From assembly GCA_036245805.1 (NCBI GenBank), contig BTRK01000001.1, positions 15,445,087 to 15,509,086 of the forward strand: 64,000 bases of DNA, written 5' to 3'. The translations under genes and the position numbers were made by a program. This DNA comes from Pristionchus mayeri. Taxonomy: Eukaryota > Nematoda > Chromadorea > Rhabditida > Neodiplogasteridae. Under the pieces are notes generated by a model. That model saw nothing but the letters and a program-made list of their open reading frames with translations, had not been told where the DNA came from and made no database searches. Positions 44,830-58,099 of the stretch are shown here, in pieces (position 1 is the stretch's first letter; each line of letters opens with the position of its first letter).

Positions 44830-45950
44830 GGACAGTCATTATTTACTAAAGAAACAATTTAATTGAAGCTTTTTCGAAAAAGTCATGAAGTCGCTCCAAC
44901 GAAAAATAGTTGACCCACCGGACTTTTGCGGTGTACGGTAATCGATCGGTCCGCGATTTTGGCGAATTGGTTGGGTCGCCATACAAGTAACATCGCATAT
45001 TCAGATTGCAGAAAGGTTTGTTAGTTTTGGAGAAAATGACGTCACCTGGACACACGGACAGAATGACACGGTTTTTTGAAAGTCCTGAAAATATTGCCGA
45101 GGGGACCAAGGCTGGACATATGTCTGCTGGGCATGTGCCCCGATGCCGCACGCAGCGCCCCCACTCCCACGCCCCCACAAACCCTCCAGCAAAAAAGCTT
45201 ACGGTTTATGGTAAATACAGCACAGCAATACGGACATGAATTCGTTTTGCCCTTTGTGATAGTTAATGCTATTCAGAAGTAATCTGTGAACTTTGGGTAG
45301 TGTTTCTAATAATTCCAATGCTTGCCTAATAATAATTTAGAGCAGATTTCGCCATATGAGAAGAGTGGTTGAAGTAAAAATTGTGGGTTCTGTTTTTACT
45401 TTTTGAGATTAAAATAGGAATCGTGTCCGTCCACCCATTGCTCGAAGAATCAACGTTTCGTATTTGCAAAAAATTTGAATCCTTGATGTGCACAGTGTGC
45501 GCATCCAGGAAATGGTTTCTCTTTTTCAGTTCAACCAATTGTGCGAAAAACATAATCATAGCATTCTGACCCCCATTGTTCTCTTCAGAAAAGGGTAGAC
45601 GTGATTAAGATTTTGAATTGTTTTCGCTAAAACACAGTCTGCAAAACGCGGGATAAGTTGTTTCAAAGCGCTACCTTATTTGAAAATTTTCTGAAACATA
45701 AAACAATTATCCAAATTTGGTCACTGAGCACATTTGAGTCTCATATTAGTAGTAAAACACAAGTCCACCTGGTCAGTTCCGTGCATCGAGAAGGAGATTC
45801 GCGGAGGGAGATTTAATGTTTCAGTCGGATTTCAAGTTTACTGGTTGCAGTTCGATTTAGCTCATCAGTATCACCCGCACTCCGTACTCCGTCCTGAACC
45901 GAAGTACGGTATTTACAGATTAAACGAAAATTGAAGCTGCGGGACGTTAC
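44830..45950. other. no gene recognised
   Basis: Mixed sequence with a few short frames (for example near 45076 and 45381), none of which look protein-like across both ends. Nothing else is supported. Confidence 0.4.
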
Positions 45951-45954
45951 GGTA

Positions 45955-46180
45955 GTGTAAGCTCACCTTCTCTGGAGGAGGCTCCCAAGTTGGAATCAGC
46001 CCTGTTTTATCCTTGGGTGCCTCCCCCTACGCTAAACTGACTTTCCAAGTTGGATCCAAGGCTGCACAAGTTGGATTCAGGGCTGGTTCCAACTTGTAAT
46101 TGACTTTAGCGTAGGGGGGGGGGGCACCCAAGGATAAAACAGGGCTGATTCCAACTTGGGAGCCTCCATCTGAGTTAACC
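45955..46180. mobile_element. full-length foldback element (aagttgg family)
   Basis: ggaggctcccaagttgg at 45976 pairs with ccaacttgggagcctcc at 46151-46167. The inner gccctgttttatccttggg and cctacgctaaa also pair. A short G-run (about 46117-46126) interrupts the right arm. The first 121 bases are repeated exactly at 48837-48957. Confidence 0.8.
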
Positions 46181-47381
46181 ACCCTCTGCTGCCTGGTGCC
46201 TCGATGCGATACCTGGATGGAAAGATCAAGGTATGGCATGAGCCACCAGGCACAGATGAAGCAACCAACCGGGTATCAAGATACATAGGCGCCAAAAACC
46301 GCCTAGTGGGTGATATTTTGAAATGTGTCTGGAAGCTCTTCCAAGAATGACCTGAATCTGTGTTATTTGAAGGTTATCTAATCGTTGTGTGATTGTAATT
46401 ATTGATTTTTAGTGATTATTTTCAATACCTGGAAAAGCAATAGCTATCAGCTTGCAGAATAACTTGGAGACACGAATGGTTGAGTTGGGATATCGAATCG
46501 CTGTCCCTGCTCTAGTCTCAGCTTTTAATTCAAATAAAGAAGGCCGTAATAAAGCGCATTATATTTTATAATGTGTCTCCCTTACTGTTCTTTATGTCAT
46601 CTACAGTTTATCTACTTGTAAGAATAAATGGGGAATCATCATATGTGTGATTCGAGAGATTTTGATAAATTTTACACAGCTAGGTGTGTCAGTGTCTCAA
46701 GATATTGGTATTTATCAGAGTGTTGACAGATGCTAGTATCAAGCAATCTTTTTGCAGAAAAAAAATAAAAATGTGCAAGGGAACTATATGAAACTCCGAT
46801 GTTCAGGGGTGAGTAGCGATAGAAGAATACGCAGCCGATGCAGTTGTGTGTATCGAGGGACGCGGCAGCTGTCGGTTGAGGACACTCAGGCTTCTCCCCA
46901 TTTAGCTTCCTTTTCGCTTTTAACTTACTCTGTTCTCTCTTTTTTGGTATAATTTAATGAGATCGATTATGATTGATCACATACGTGCCGAAATAATGAC
47001 GTCCGTAAATATGGATGAATAAACGAAAACAATGGTGCCCAAAACTGTCCGCAATTAAATCCGTAGTACTGCCGCTTTTTTCGATATTGCTTATGAAAAT
47101 AATGTTGTAATGAATAATAATAAACGGACGACGACAACAGCAACATTTTATTGTTGTATAATTCATATTCTTTCAGGAAATGTTCCTAATCTTCAACCGG
47201 TTATCCGGAATTTTCAATCCTCTTCGCTGGCAAGCGAGGATTGTTCGATCACTCGAAGGAGACGGGAATGGGATGTTATTTCAGTTTCTTTGTGACTAGA
47301 GGATATAATTTTTGTTTCATTCTGCTCCGGAACACTATCAAACTCTGTTTTACTGAACAATATATGAGATGACTCTGAAAC

Positions 47382-47688
47382 CACAGTATTAAGCCCCGTG
47401 CAAAAGCAAAAGCTCATTTCGCGCTTCTTTTCAAATTCAAAAAGCAGCGAATTTGCTTTTGCACGGAATTTTAGCTTACTGTATCGAGTTTTGATATGAA
47501 CCAATTGTGAAACCTAGAACAATTGGGTCTCTAAAACAGTTTCTATTTCATAGTGTTTGTGAAACACAAACGATCCTAATCTGTTTCGAAGCACGGAAGT
47601 GGTCGATTCATTCATGTTTCATAGAAAATTAAAGTATTAGGTGCGCTTTTCGGTTTTGTCCGTGGACTGACTGGCGCTTAATACTGTG
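47382..47688. mobile_element. 307-bp MITE, copy 1
   Basis: Ends cacagtattaagcccc and ggcgcttaatactgtg are inverted. The interior includes gtgcaaaagcaaaag and a stretch tttcggttttgtccgtgg. No coding capacity. Confidence 0.8.
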
Positions 47689-48836
47689 AAACAGACAAAT
47701 CCGTGCTTTAATTGTTAATAATCTGGAAATCATATTTCTTTGTTCTCTATGAGTATCTTACTCAGCGTTGCAAACAACGCACAATTTGCTGGCTGATAAC
47801 TCCTGCCATGCCTGGACGGGAAGTTCCAGGTGTAGCACGAGTCATCAGCCACAGAGCGAGCAACTAGCCGGATTTCAGGACACATTGTCACCGAAAAGTG
47901 CCTAGTCGGCGAATTTGACTAATTTGATTTTTCTAATTGGACCTATCCAAACACACCGGGAATCTCTGCAATCATATTTAGTGTTCGGCGCGCATTCGCA
48001 CATTCGATTTCTTCAGAATTCGACTGATTTGCAAGAATGTATTACCAATATTCTTTAAATATCGTACTTTCGTAGTTATTCTCCTTTCTGGGTATACGGT
48101 TCTAATCTGTGTTCGATCTGCTCGTCCCATGCCCTACGATGTGGTGTGGGCTAGTAAGGGAGATCAGTCTGCATATGGAGGAATTGGTGGCAGCCATTGG
48201 CAGCCATTGGTGGAGTGCAACTTATGAAGATTACCGACCTATCATCTTCTGAGCGTTTCCGCCTGATAAGATAAATTGATTGATTGATTGATGGAGGAAA
48301 TATGAGTGCGGAAATGTATTTATGATTTGTGTGCCATTCGATGCGATAATTGGGAGATCACTGACGCAATGAATGTATTAGAAAGGCTGTTTCGTATTTT
48401 TAATTTGAACATTCCATCACCAACGAAATTCGAGTGAACCTGGCAGGTTTATATTCTTTGTGCAGCATCAAAATTCCAGTAATAAGGTGAATTCCAGTAA
48501 TAAGGGTTGATCACTCGCTTGCTCGAGAATCGCAAGGAATGAGGACTCGGTAGGTAAGAAATACAGAAGGCATAGAAGGAAATACAGCTAATAGACTGTA
48601 ATATTTTTTCAAACCATATCAAAGGATTTTGAACTAACTCTGAAACGGCAACCTGGGCAGTGCAACAAATTCTCGATCCCTCGTTTCGCAATTATGGTTC
48701 GCTTTCTCTGGTCTTCGAGAGAGCATTGCGAAATGATGATCGAGAAATTTTTGCACAGTTCAGACGAAACGTGCATAAAATATCTATGTGTATAGTTTAT
48801 TCCATGTTTAATGAACCTAAACGAACCGATAGATAC

Positions 48837-48956
48837 GTGTAAGCTCACCTTCTCTGGAGGAGGCTCCCAAGTTGGAATCAGCCCTGTTTTATCCTTGGGT
48901 GCCTCCCCCTACGCTAAACTGACTTTCCAAGTTGGATCCAAGGCTGCACAAGTTGG
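48837..48956. mobile_element. half-copy of the foldback element with 16-bp target duplication
   Basis: Identical to the left half of 45955-46180 and cut at the palindrome loop. It is flanked on both sides by aacgaaccgatagata (48820-48835 and 48957-48972). The direct repeat shows insertion into an intact site rather than local duplication. Confidence 0.85.
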
Positions 48957-51171
48957 AACGAACCGATAGATAAAGCATTAAAAAAAAGTTTCCTTTGCAA
49001 TTTCTCGATATTTTTCTTGGTAAACTTACTGCAGGTGCTCTTCTCAATTGCGAATGACAAGTCCAGGGGAAATCCATTTACGGATGGAAATACGAGGGAG
49101 ATGAGAAGGCACGGGTTGACCATGTATTGATTCTGCATTGGCTGTACTTGGAAGAATAAAACTCAATTTAGTTTTATTGAAATTAGCTAAACAATAAACT
49201 TGAATCGGCCGGGGGAATCAGTGCCTCCAGATCTTGATAAAAAGCGGAATAGGGAGGGTGGCTGGTTTAATGTTGTCATTTTGCTGCAAACATATTCAGT
49301 AAAATGACAACATGAAACTACAATGGGCGGTGTTATGTGTAAGGCGGGGATATGTGTAACTGGATTGTAGTTACGTGCGATCATACAATCTCCTCGTGAA
49401 AATTCTTCGTGAAATTTAGTGACAGAAGGTCACGTTCCTGTAATTAACATTTAGCATAATTAGATCGTTTGACTAATTGTGACGGTATCGAGGAAGAAAT
49501 TACAACATAAAATTGGAGGGACTTCCCTAATAACCTTTTGCTGGCTGATTTCTCGTGCCATGCCTGGATGAGGGATCCAGGTATAGCATGAGCCACCAGC
49601 GGCTGAGGGAGCACCCAACGATTAATAATGACACTTTGTCACCGAAAACCGCATAGTGGGTGGATTTTTCCAAATTTGTTCGAAGCCTATTAAAATGTGT
49701 CGTCAACCTGCACAATGATTGTTAGTGGTTGCCGGCTAATTTTATTATGATAATTATTGATTGCTTAGTGATGATGCAATACAAATTGATCTCACCCTGG
49801 AAGACGTCCAGTGCATTGTATCACACAGAGTCACCAAATACCGCCTCGTAGATGATTAAAAAAACATGATCATTGATCAGAAACTTCATACTGGTTACGT
49901 GCAATTAACCTAGGATATCTACTAGATAGTGTTTAGAAATGGTCGTATTATCAAATAATTTCCTGTTGCAGATTATGTGAAAGAGAGGGTTTTTCTAGGA
50001 GTATAGAAGAGAAGATTCGAACTACACTCGAGAGGAAGGACGAATTTCCTTCAAATTTTTTTCAAAAATTTCGTTTTCTTACAATTGATATTACTCGAAT
50101 AGAAAGGGTAGCGAATTTATAAATATGTTGAAACCTGATCTCGTGCAGTAATTCTTCTTGAAATTTTGTGAGGGAATGCCATAAATATTAGTTTATCGAG
50201 GAAGAAATTGCAACATAACAATACATGAAAAACCTTACCTAACAACCGTATGATGTCTGATTGCTCCTGCAGTACATGTTTGGGAGGATCCAAGTATTGC
50301 ATGAGCCGACACCGAGCAGGATATCAACTGGTTATCTTGGCATAGAGTCGCCTCAAACCGCCTAGTGGATGAATTTAGCGGAATGTGTTTCGAGTCGTAT
50401 ACAAACGTATCTTGTACGTGCAGAATGATAATTAGAATTAGTTTGCTGATTTTCTGATCATAATTATTGATCTCCTAGTGAATATGTAAACCAATTGTGC
50501 CTTTCCAGTCAGCTTTCCATGATCTCACTCTTTGAGTCGTTGAGCGTATCGGCTCGGCCGATTGACTGTGCAGCTCGGCTTTATGCGGACCATTCAAGTG
50601 ATATAATGAGATTTTTTACGTATGCGAAGCTAAAAATTAGGATAGAATCGATATCAGTAAGGATTTTCACTGCCTCGTCGAATTCAAGCGAGGATCGTGC
50701 AATCAGTGGAAGGAGAGAGGAAGTGAGACGTTTGACATCCACTTGTATCGATATTCAGTTCCTCATTCACTAAATGATTTTTTTGCTAAATTCGGCACTG
50801 CAACAGTATCAAATTCTGTTTTGCTCAGCAATTTATGAGATGACTGTGAAACGGTAAAATTCATGCTGGAAATCGTGAATCGGGCGAAATTATTTTTCTT
50901 AGTTCTCGCATGTGTATCTTGCTTCGTTGGGACTGTATTAAAGTTACCGGACGAAGACGAAACCCTGATCTCGCCCTGATCTCGTCGCGTATATGAGAGA
51001 GTATGCAATAGTGAGAGAGCGCGGGGTTATGCTGATCATTTCCGGCTTTCCCTTGAGGCTATTATTGTTATTTTGAGCATTTTAAAATATTCATTCTCAA
51101 CTAATTAGCGTTAGCGTTTTATCTCTTTTCGACCGCCCTCCTTCGAAAATGAATGAAAGAGCGGAATGGCA

Positions 51172-51478
51172 CACAGTATTAAGCAGAAGGCAGTCCACAG
51201 ACAAAACCGAAAAGCGCACCTAATACTTTAATTGTCTTTGAAACATGAATGAATCGACCACTTTCGTGCTTCGAAATAGAATAGGATCATTTGTGTTCCA
51301 CAAACAATATGAAACGGAAACGGTTTTAGAGACCCAATTGTTCAAGGTTTCACAATTGGTTCATATTAAAACTCGATGCAGTAAGCTAACATTCCGTGCA
51401 AGAGCAAATTCGCTGCTTTTTGAACTTGAAAAAGGGCGCGAAAAGAGCTTTTGCTTTTGCATGGGGCTTAATACTGTG
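51172..51478. mobile_element. 307-bp MITE, copy 2 (opposite orientation)
   Basis: Reverse-complement copy of the element at 47382-47688, the same length to the base, with about one change per 15 bases. Starts cacagtattaagcag, ends ggggcttaatactgtg. Confidence 0.8.
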
Positions 51479-51479
51479 C

Positions 51480-53420
51480 TCAATTCCCGATTCTCTTCAT
51501 TTTGCGTAGAGCGGAATGAATCTCATCAATTTCTCTCAGAGATCCAATGGATCTCAAAATTGTGTGTGAGGTTCGCAACCAAATAGAAGCCATGTTTATT
51601 CATAAATTACTTTGATATTTTGATAAGCAGGGTGACGAGGGTGAGAGGGTGAAAGAGGGTGACGAGAGCGTGGTCTCTTCATAAAAAATGGTAATGATAT
51701 GCGATGGTTATGGAAAATTTTGCTGAATGTCGGGCATGTTTCATGTGTGTTACACAACTCATGAGTTGATGAGGTGTGTAGCGCACCTGAAACATACCAT
51801 AAAATAAGTTAAACCTATCCAAAACAAAAAAATACTGCAAAATAGGTTAGCCTTGCTGAGACTTGGCAGGCCTGAAGTGCCATCTCTAGGATTGCTGCCA
51901 AAAATTTTAAAGCAAATTCGACATTTCTGAAATGAGTTATGATCTAAAGATCCATACGATCTGAGATCCTATGGATCTGAGATCCACCGATTCTCTGAGC
52001 CGAATGGCTCAGAATGAAAAGATCCAAAAGTCTGAGATTCTTCAATGAGCCAAAACGCCAACACTACAACTAATTCAGCCATCGGCTATTCGATGGAGGA
52101 CAAAAATAGGGAGTCAATTTTGTCATCATCCGGTAACTTTAAGGAGGAATCAACGAACCATGAAAAGTGACTGAAATAGATCTTATTCGATCGCAGTTTT
52201 CGTTGGGAATATTGCTTGGTGATTTTGACGTTTTGAATCTATATGAAAGGTTGATTCTTTTTTTAAATAATTTTAAAAGCAACATATCACCTCTAGCGAT
52301 CTTCGAGTGCTTCAAGTTGATTTATGTTTTTTACTGAAACATAATACTTCTTGGTTTCCTGAAAGGTTAAATTTTGAAACTCGGATCTCATGATATTTCT
52401 CGTTCGGTGACATTCACAAATATGTTGATTCCTTGATCTATTCCATAATCTTGCTTGATATTTTCTAATAGGAAATCCACAAACCTAAGCATTTTGCACT
52501 ATAAATGTGGTATTGACACATAAATAGAAGTAAAAAAATTGACCAGTGCCTACCCCAAGCACTTTCCGTCGTCTGAACGCTCCTACAATACATTGCGCAA
52601 TCCATGTATATGCACGAGCCAACGAAAACCGCCTAGGATACGAATTTTATATGCGAAGTCTGGTCGGAGAATGTTTCGTTTGAATTTCTAATCAGCGAAT
52701 TGGGAATTTGCTTTACGTTGAATAATAAGAGCGGATTAATTCTTATTTGAAATTCGGGAAAAAAACAATTTGAATCAGCTAGGTTTGTCAGTGCCGCAAG
52801 ATCTTTATAAGAACCGGAATAATGAGGTTTTCTAGCTCCATCCCATTGTTTTGCTGCAGACATATTCACTTAGATGACGGCATGAAACTGCAACAGATCA
52901 CGTGAAGAACGAGGTTAATGATCACTCGAACAGAAGATATTACTAAACGTTATTCCATATTTATTCGTTCAGAATATAATTTTAGTAGTATTTGTCGAGT
53001 TATATTATTAATGCAACATACAATTTGCTAGTGGTTAAATTCGTCTTCGATTGAAAAAAAGTCACTTCATCTTTCATTGCTCAGCAACTCGAACGTGTTT
53101 ACATGCAATTCTGGGGACCTTGATATTATATAGAAATGGTCGTACTATCCAACAATTTCCTGTTGCAGATAGACTATGGGCGATGATCTCTAGCTGGAGA
53201 CAAGAGAAGAGTCGTGCTGCAACCGAGGTAAAAGAAGAATGGTGACCTACCATTGGTCCCCTCAGATATTTTCGCTTAATTTTGACATTATTGGTGCATA
53301 CGATCAAGGCAATTAATTAAAATAGTTTGTTGAATCCTTAACTTCCTCAGCAATTCTGCTTAAAACTTAGAATCGAAACCCCACAAACACGATTTTTTAA
53401 CGCTATTGGGTTTCTGCCCA
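51480..53420. other. repeat-poor, gene-free stretch
   Basis: Apart from a small cluster of agatccatacgatctgaga-type phrases and a tctgagccgaatggctcaga palindrome (about 51945-52015) and one truncated hairpin unit near 52565, nothing is recognised. Short open frames here do not look coding. Confidence 0.4.
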
Positions 53421-55669
53421 AATACCCTCTGCTGGCTGGTTGCTCCCGCAGTACCATAATGGAAGGATCCAGGTATTGCCCGAGCCATCAGCCACAGATC
53501 AAGAAACTATCGGGATATCTTGACACTTCGTAGCCAAAAACCGCCTAGTTAGCAAATTTTGCCTAAAGCGTTTGAAGTCGTGCACAAGAGCAATGGTCTC
53601 GCTCTCTCCAAACCGCACACTCTCTCACCGGGTAGAGGGACGAGAGAGCTTGCAAATCGAGGAGAGTCAGATCATTACTCCGTGCACAATCATGTCATGA
53701 AGCTGTAGATCGATAATGACTGTTGTTCGCTGATTTTATGGTAATTATTGATTGCTTGAAAAAGATGTAATCAAATTGTAAATAATTCAGTCCGACCCCG
53801 TCACCACTCTAGAAGACGTTCGATGTCGCAGCACGGCTAGAAATATAGCCAAGATCACGTATATTTGTTGAGCATTTTACAACCTTAGTTGCTTATCTGA
53901 TTGTTATGATCATTTAATTAAAATCATTTAACTTAATTTACTTAAAATTTAATTAAATTTGCATCCACGAAGAACTGGCATTACAAAATACGAGATCCAT
54001 ATACGAAGCTCCATTCGCTGGCTGATAACTACTGCCATGCCTGGATGGAACGATCCAGGTGCAGCACGAGCCATCAGCCACCGAGCGAGCAACCAACCGC
54101 ATATCAGGACACTGTGTCGCCAAAAACCGCCTAGGGGGGTCTTCAAATTTTAATATGGTAATTATCGATTACCTAGTGATGATGCAATGCTATTTGGTAA
54201 TTCCTGTCGAACCTCGGTGTCTCACTCCGGAAAACGTCCAGTGTGAGGCATCGCAAAGAGTGGCAAAAAACAGCCTAGTAGGTGATTTGAGTAGTTACCG
54301 TAATAATCCTCAAATCGATGTGCCTTCAGATGTTTCCATGATCGCTGTGACTGAGAAGGGAGCGATCGATCGATGGAGGATACGGTACCGGTTTTTTCAT
54401 GACGAAGGAATTGGAATATAGAACGTGGGCATTGCCCAAACACCTTCTGACACCTGATTTCTCATACAATACCTGGATGAAACGGAAAATTGCACTAGCC
54501 ATCAGGCACCGGGGAATCAGCCAATGGGATATTGTGACACTGAGACACCAAAAGCCGCCTAGTTGTTGAATTTTACCAAATATGTTTGGGTAGATATCCA
54601 AACAGATCTTTAACTTATCAATGATAATCGGTGGTTGTCTGCTGATTTGGAAGCATGAAGAGTTGATAGGTATTGGATGTGCACGTAACACACAAACTGA
54701 TGTCTGATGGCGCCTACAATACCTGGAAGGGACGATCCAGGTATGGTGCGAACAATCAGACAATGGTAAAACAACTAACAGGTTATTATGAGAATGAGTC
54801 ACCAAAAACCGCCTAGTGGAGAATTTTGAAAAATGTGTTTGGGCGTCGTATACAAACATGTAACGACGTTGTTGAACGATACTCAGTTATTTCCTACTGA
54901 TTGTATGATCGTAATTATTGATAATTAGTAATAAACAAATAATTATTCTAGTCCGTCCACATCATCTTACTGGAAGTCGCCCTCTGAATCACCTCGCACA
55001 AGAAATGAGGAGTCATTTGAGTAATACGGTAGTATTGTAGGATACTGTAGCTACGATTCCCATAGTGAGAAATACTACTAGTGGACTATGATAATTTTTC
55101 AAACCCGTCTAGAAAGATGATCAATATGTTTTCCACTGGCCAGCCTTTGAATTAATTCTGAAACCGAAATGTTCCTGCAAATGAAATTTGTTATGCGCAT
55201 TATTGTTTAATGAAACGATCTGAATCGATAGATACAGTAAAGATAACGGTATCATTGTGATTAAGGTGTCAATGGAAGATTATACGATGGATGAAAAGAG
55301 GAAGGAGATGAGAGGGTACGACTGATCATTTATTGTTATTGTACTTACGTTGACGTTATTATGATACCCTAACTTTTTTACTGCGCTAGACAATCGCCCT
55401 CGAACAAATCTTATCTGGAACATTACTTATGTTACATGACTGAAGCATAATTCTAACTGTTTTGACGAATGGTAGGGGTTTTGGATCCGCTATGCTTGAA
55501 CTGTTGGTAGTACTTGTTAAAAGCAGACTACCGTCGATGGACGTTTATCACTCATCAGCCCGCGATTGTGCGCCGATCTTAAAAATAACTGAGTAGTCGA
55601 AAAAAATGCTAACGAAATCTACGAAGAATCTACTGCGCCTTCATAATGAGTGAACAGTGATTGATATTA

Positions 55670-56945
55670 TCAGGTTGGTGAGAAAGTAATGCTCGATTTT
55701 AAAATTTTCAATTCTGAGTTCCCCCGCCTTTTATTGTCGTCTGATTACCATATTGTTATATATATTCGATGATTGCTTGGATACTCTTTCGATTGTGCAT
55801 TAGGTCCAAGGCTATCCAATTGTTATTGATGTCACAGCGTGGAGAGTGAGTCAACAAAGAGTTGAACTGATTACGTTTTGGCCCAGGATTCCATCCAGAG
55901 CTATGATAGGGCAAATATTATGTCACAGCCGAAAAGTATGTCATACGTATATGATATACGGTATATCACAATGCCACATTTGAATCTGGTCCGCTGCGAA
56001 AGGCCTGTTAGGAAACACGCTCATTTATGAACTTGACCCTCATTGAACATGAACAGAGATACTCGTCTTTACCGTGTATCCGTAACAATAGGTGTACCCA
56101 TCTCAAATGTACTAAAATGAAAAGCACTTTCGATTATTAATTTAATTTTGTATTTATGTGAGTATACAATGCTCCCACAAAAAAATGTAGCATTCGTCAC
56201 CCCGACAATGAAATTTGAACATCGGAATTCGAATATTTCAAAACTCCCTGCTTCCACCATTGATGGAAAGTCCTCACTTTAGTGGTTAACTGTTGATGCT
56301 ACTCCTTTTCTATCACTACTCGTCTAGACTAAGTCTGGGGATAGCTCCTTCTTGAGGAAATTTAATCATTCACCGGAAACCAAAAATCAAAATTTTGGCG
56401 ATGTTGACCTTTAGTCAACACTACTGAAAATGTGTGTTCTCTAAAAGTAGGAAAGGCTTGAGTTGAAATGTGTCTCTGATATATGTAGTGCCTTAGTATA
56501 CCATGGAAGCGCGCTTATTTAGAAGCCAGTCTGAATGATCCTAGAAGCAGGAAATATCATCGCTTGAGAAGGGTTTCCTCGGAAAGGCTCGCATTCAATG
56601 GCGTGTAAATCGTGCTTTAGTGAACCAGTCATGATATCAGACGTATTATTAGAAAGCACTCCCAGTGGTCTACTCAATCCACTATATGTGCAGTTACGGC
56701 TATGTTTTCCCGCAAAATACGAGAAGCAGAAAATATTTTTAGAAACGTGTGTAAATCTCAAAATTGATAAATCTTATTTTTTTCGGATACCGAAAAGGCA
56801 TCAAGCGATACGAACATATGCATATAATGAGGAAGTTAACCCCTACTATATGCCATTGACCTGACTTGAGATCCTTAACGAAAATAATTTTATGTGTGCT
56901 CAAACATCCTGCCTCAAATCGAGCATTACTTTCTCACCAGCCTAA
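55670..56945. mobile_element. mariner-type element, 1.28 kb, no intact transposase
   Basis: Inverted ends caggttggtgagaaagtaat and attactttctcaccagcct with TA outside both (55668-55669 and 56946-56947). The length is right for a full mariner, but no frame with the D,D(34)D motifs could be read, so the coding region is decayed or replaced. Confidence 0.75.
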
Positions 56946-56954
56946 TATAACACA

Positions 56955-57296
56955 CTATCTGAGAGAATCGAAATAGACTTGGCACAGGCGGGAAATTCGA
57001 ATTCCTTCTGACTTCACCAATAGGTCGGCCTCGACGAGGGTAACCGACGAGCATCGCCAGAATTCCGATCCGCATCCGCGCGCGCTGCCGCGTGGATCTT
57101 GAATAAAAATACAGTAATCCATGAAAATTTGTATATCGATCCCAATCGATGCGGCGGTAGGGGCGATGCATTCTTTGGCAAATTCTAAGACTTTTTTACT
57201 TCGGGGAATTTTTCGATCAGATTCCATAGAACGCCGGAAATCGAAATGTCGACTTTTACTTCGGGCATTTTTTTCAATTCCCCTAAAAATTTTCAA
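56955..57296 (-). CDS. 113-codon frame in left palindrome arm, unknown
   Basis: Starts MKIFRGIEKNARSKS, contains KECIAPTAASIGIDIQ and ARGCGSEFWRC. The same frame stays open in the opposite arm with many silent and some replacement changes. No domain is recognised. It may be an element protein, or the frame may persist by chance in GC-richer repeat DNA. Confidence 0.25.
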   Translation of the reverse strand: MKIFRGIEKNARSKSRHFDFRRSMESDRKIPRSKKVLEFAKECIAPTAASIGIDIQIFMDYCIFIQDPRGSARGCGSEFWRCSSVTLVEADLLVKSEGIRISRLCQVYFDSLR

Positions 57297-57729
57297 GAAA
57301 CCTACAATTTTTTATTTGTGTTTCTGCATCCATTTGTATCGTTACATATCTGAGTTTAACGGCGCAATTGAAATCCGGCCTTAAGTTAGGTAACGGTAAC
57401 AAAATGTGCATTGAAACCGAATTATGGTGTAAAGAATACTGTAGACGCATTACCGGAATAAGCTTACTTTCATCCAATTGATGTAAAGTACGCCTTGACA
57501 TCGGTATTTTGGCTGCGTAGACCACATTGGTGACAGAAAATGATTACCTGAAACGAAAATAACGAAATTGTGAAAAAGCGGTTACAGTATTCTTTACACC
57601 ATAATTCAGTTTCAATGCACATTTTGTTACCGTTACCTAACTTAAGGCCGGATTTCAATTGCGCCTTTAAACTCAGATATACAGCGATACAAATGGATGC
57701 AGAAACACAAATAAAAAATTGTAGGTTTC

Positions 57730-58068
57730 TTGAAAAAATTTAGGGGAATTGAAAAAAATGTCCGAAGTAAAAGTCGAAATATCGATTTCCGGCGTTCTAT
57801 GGAATATTATCAAAAAATTCCCCGGAGTAAAAAATTCTTAGAATTTGTCAAGGAATGCATCGCCCCTACCGCCGCATCGATTGGGATCGATATACAAATT
57901 TTCATGGATTACTGTATTTTTATTCAAGTTCCGCGCCGCCGCGCGCGCGGATGCGGATCGGAATTCTGGCGATGCTTGTCGGTTACCATCGTCGAGGCCG
58001 ACCTATTGGTGAAGTCGGAACTAATTCGAATTTCCGGCCTGTGCCAAGTCGCTGCACAAATATGTTGA
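57730..58068 (+). CDS. 112-codon frame in right palindrome arm, unknown
   Basis: Mirror-arm homologue of 56955-57296: MKKFRGIEKNVRSKS, KECIAPTAASIGIDIQ, LSVTIVEADLLVKSE. The C-terminal ends differ. Product unknown. Confidence 0.25.
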   Translation: MKKFRGIEKNVRSKSRNIDFRRSMEYYQKIPRSKKFLEFVKECIAPTAASIGIDIQIFMDYCIFIQVPRRRARGCGSEFWRCLSVTIVEADLLVKSELIRISGLCQVAAQIC

Positions 58069-58099
58069 TTTTCTCAGATAGTGTGTTATATGTCATATA

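Larger units (their letters stand above)
50100..55650. repeat. higher-order duplicated block, first copy
   Basis: The series of landmarks here (catgatctcactctttgag region, cgattgactgtgcagctcgg, gttttcgttgggaat, the paired hairpin units near 54448 and 54703, atactgtagctacg, gcccgcgattgtgcgccgat) recurs in the same order at 59000-62350. Offsets shrink from about 8.9 to 6.7 kb along the block because the mariner-palindrome cluster and indels lie between. Confidence 0.7.
56947..58091. mobile_element. 1.15-kb imperfect palindrome between two mariner elements
   Basis: The arms (56947-57500 and 57530-58091, coordinates sum to about 115026) are inverted and differ at about one base in eight to ten. 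Outer ends aacacactatctgaga and tctcagatagtgtgtt pair. Each arm contains an open stretch of about 113 codons pointing inward to outward with CIAPTAASIGIDIQIFMDY and RGCGSEFWRC in both, conserved despite the divergence. Confidence 0.75.

Noticed and set aside
54326..54859. 177-codon minus-strand frame
   Set aside because: It runs antisense through two hairpin units and is not kept open in the duplicate at 61000-61450.
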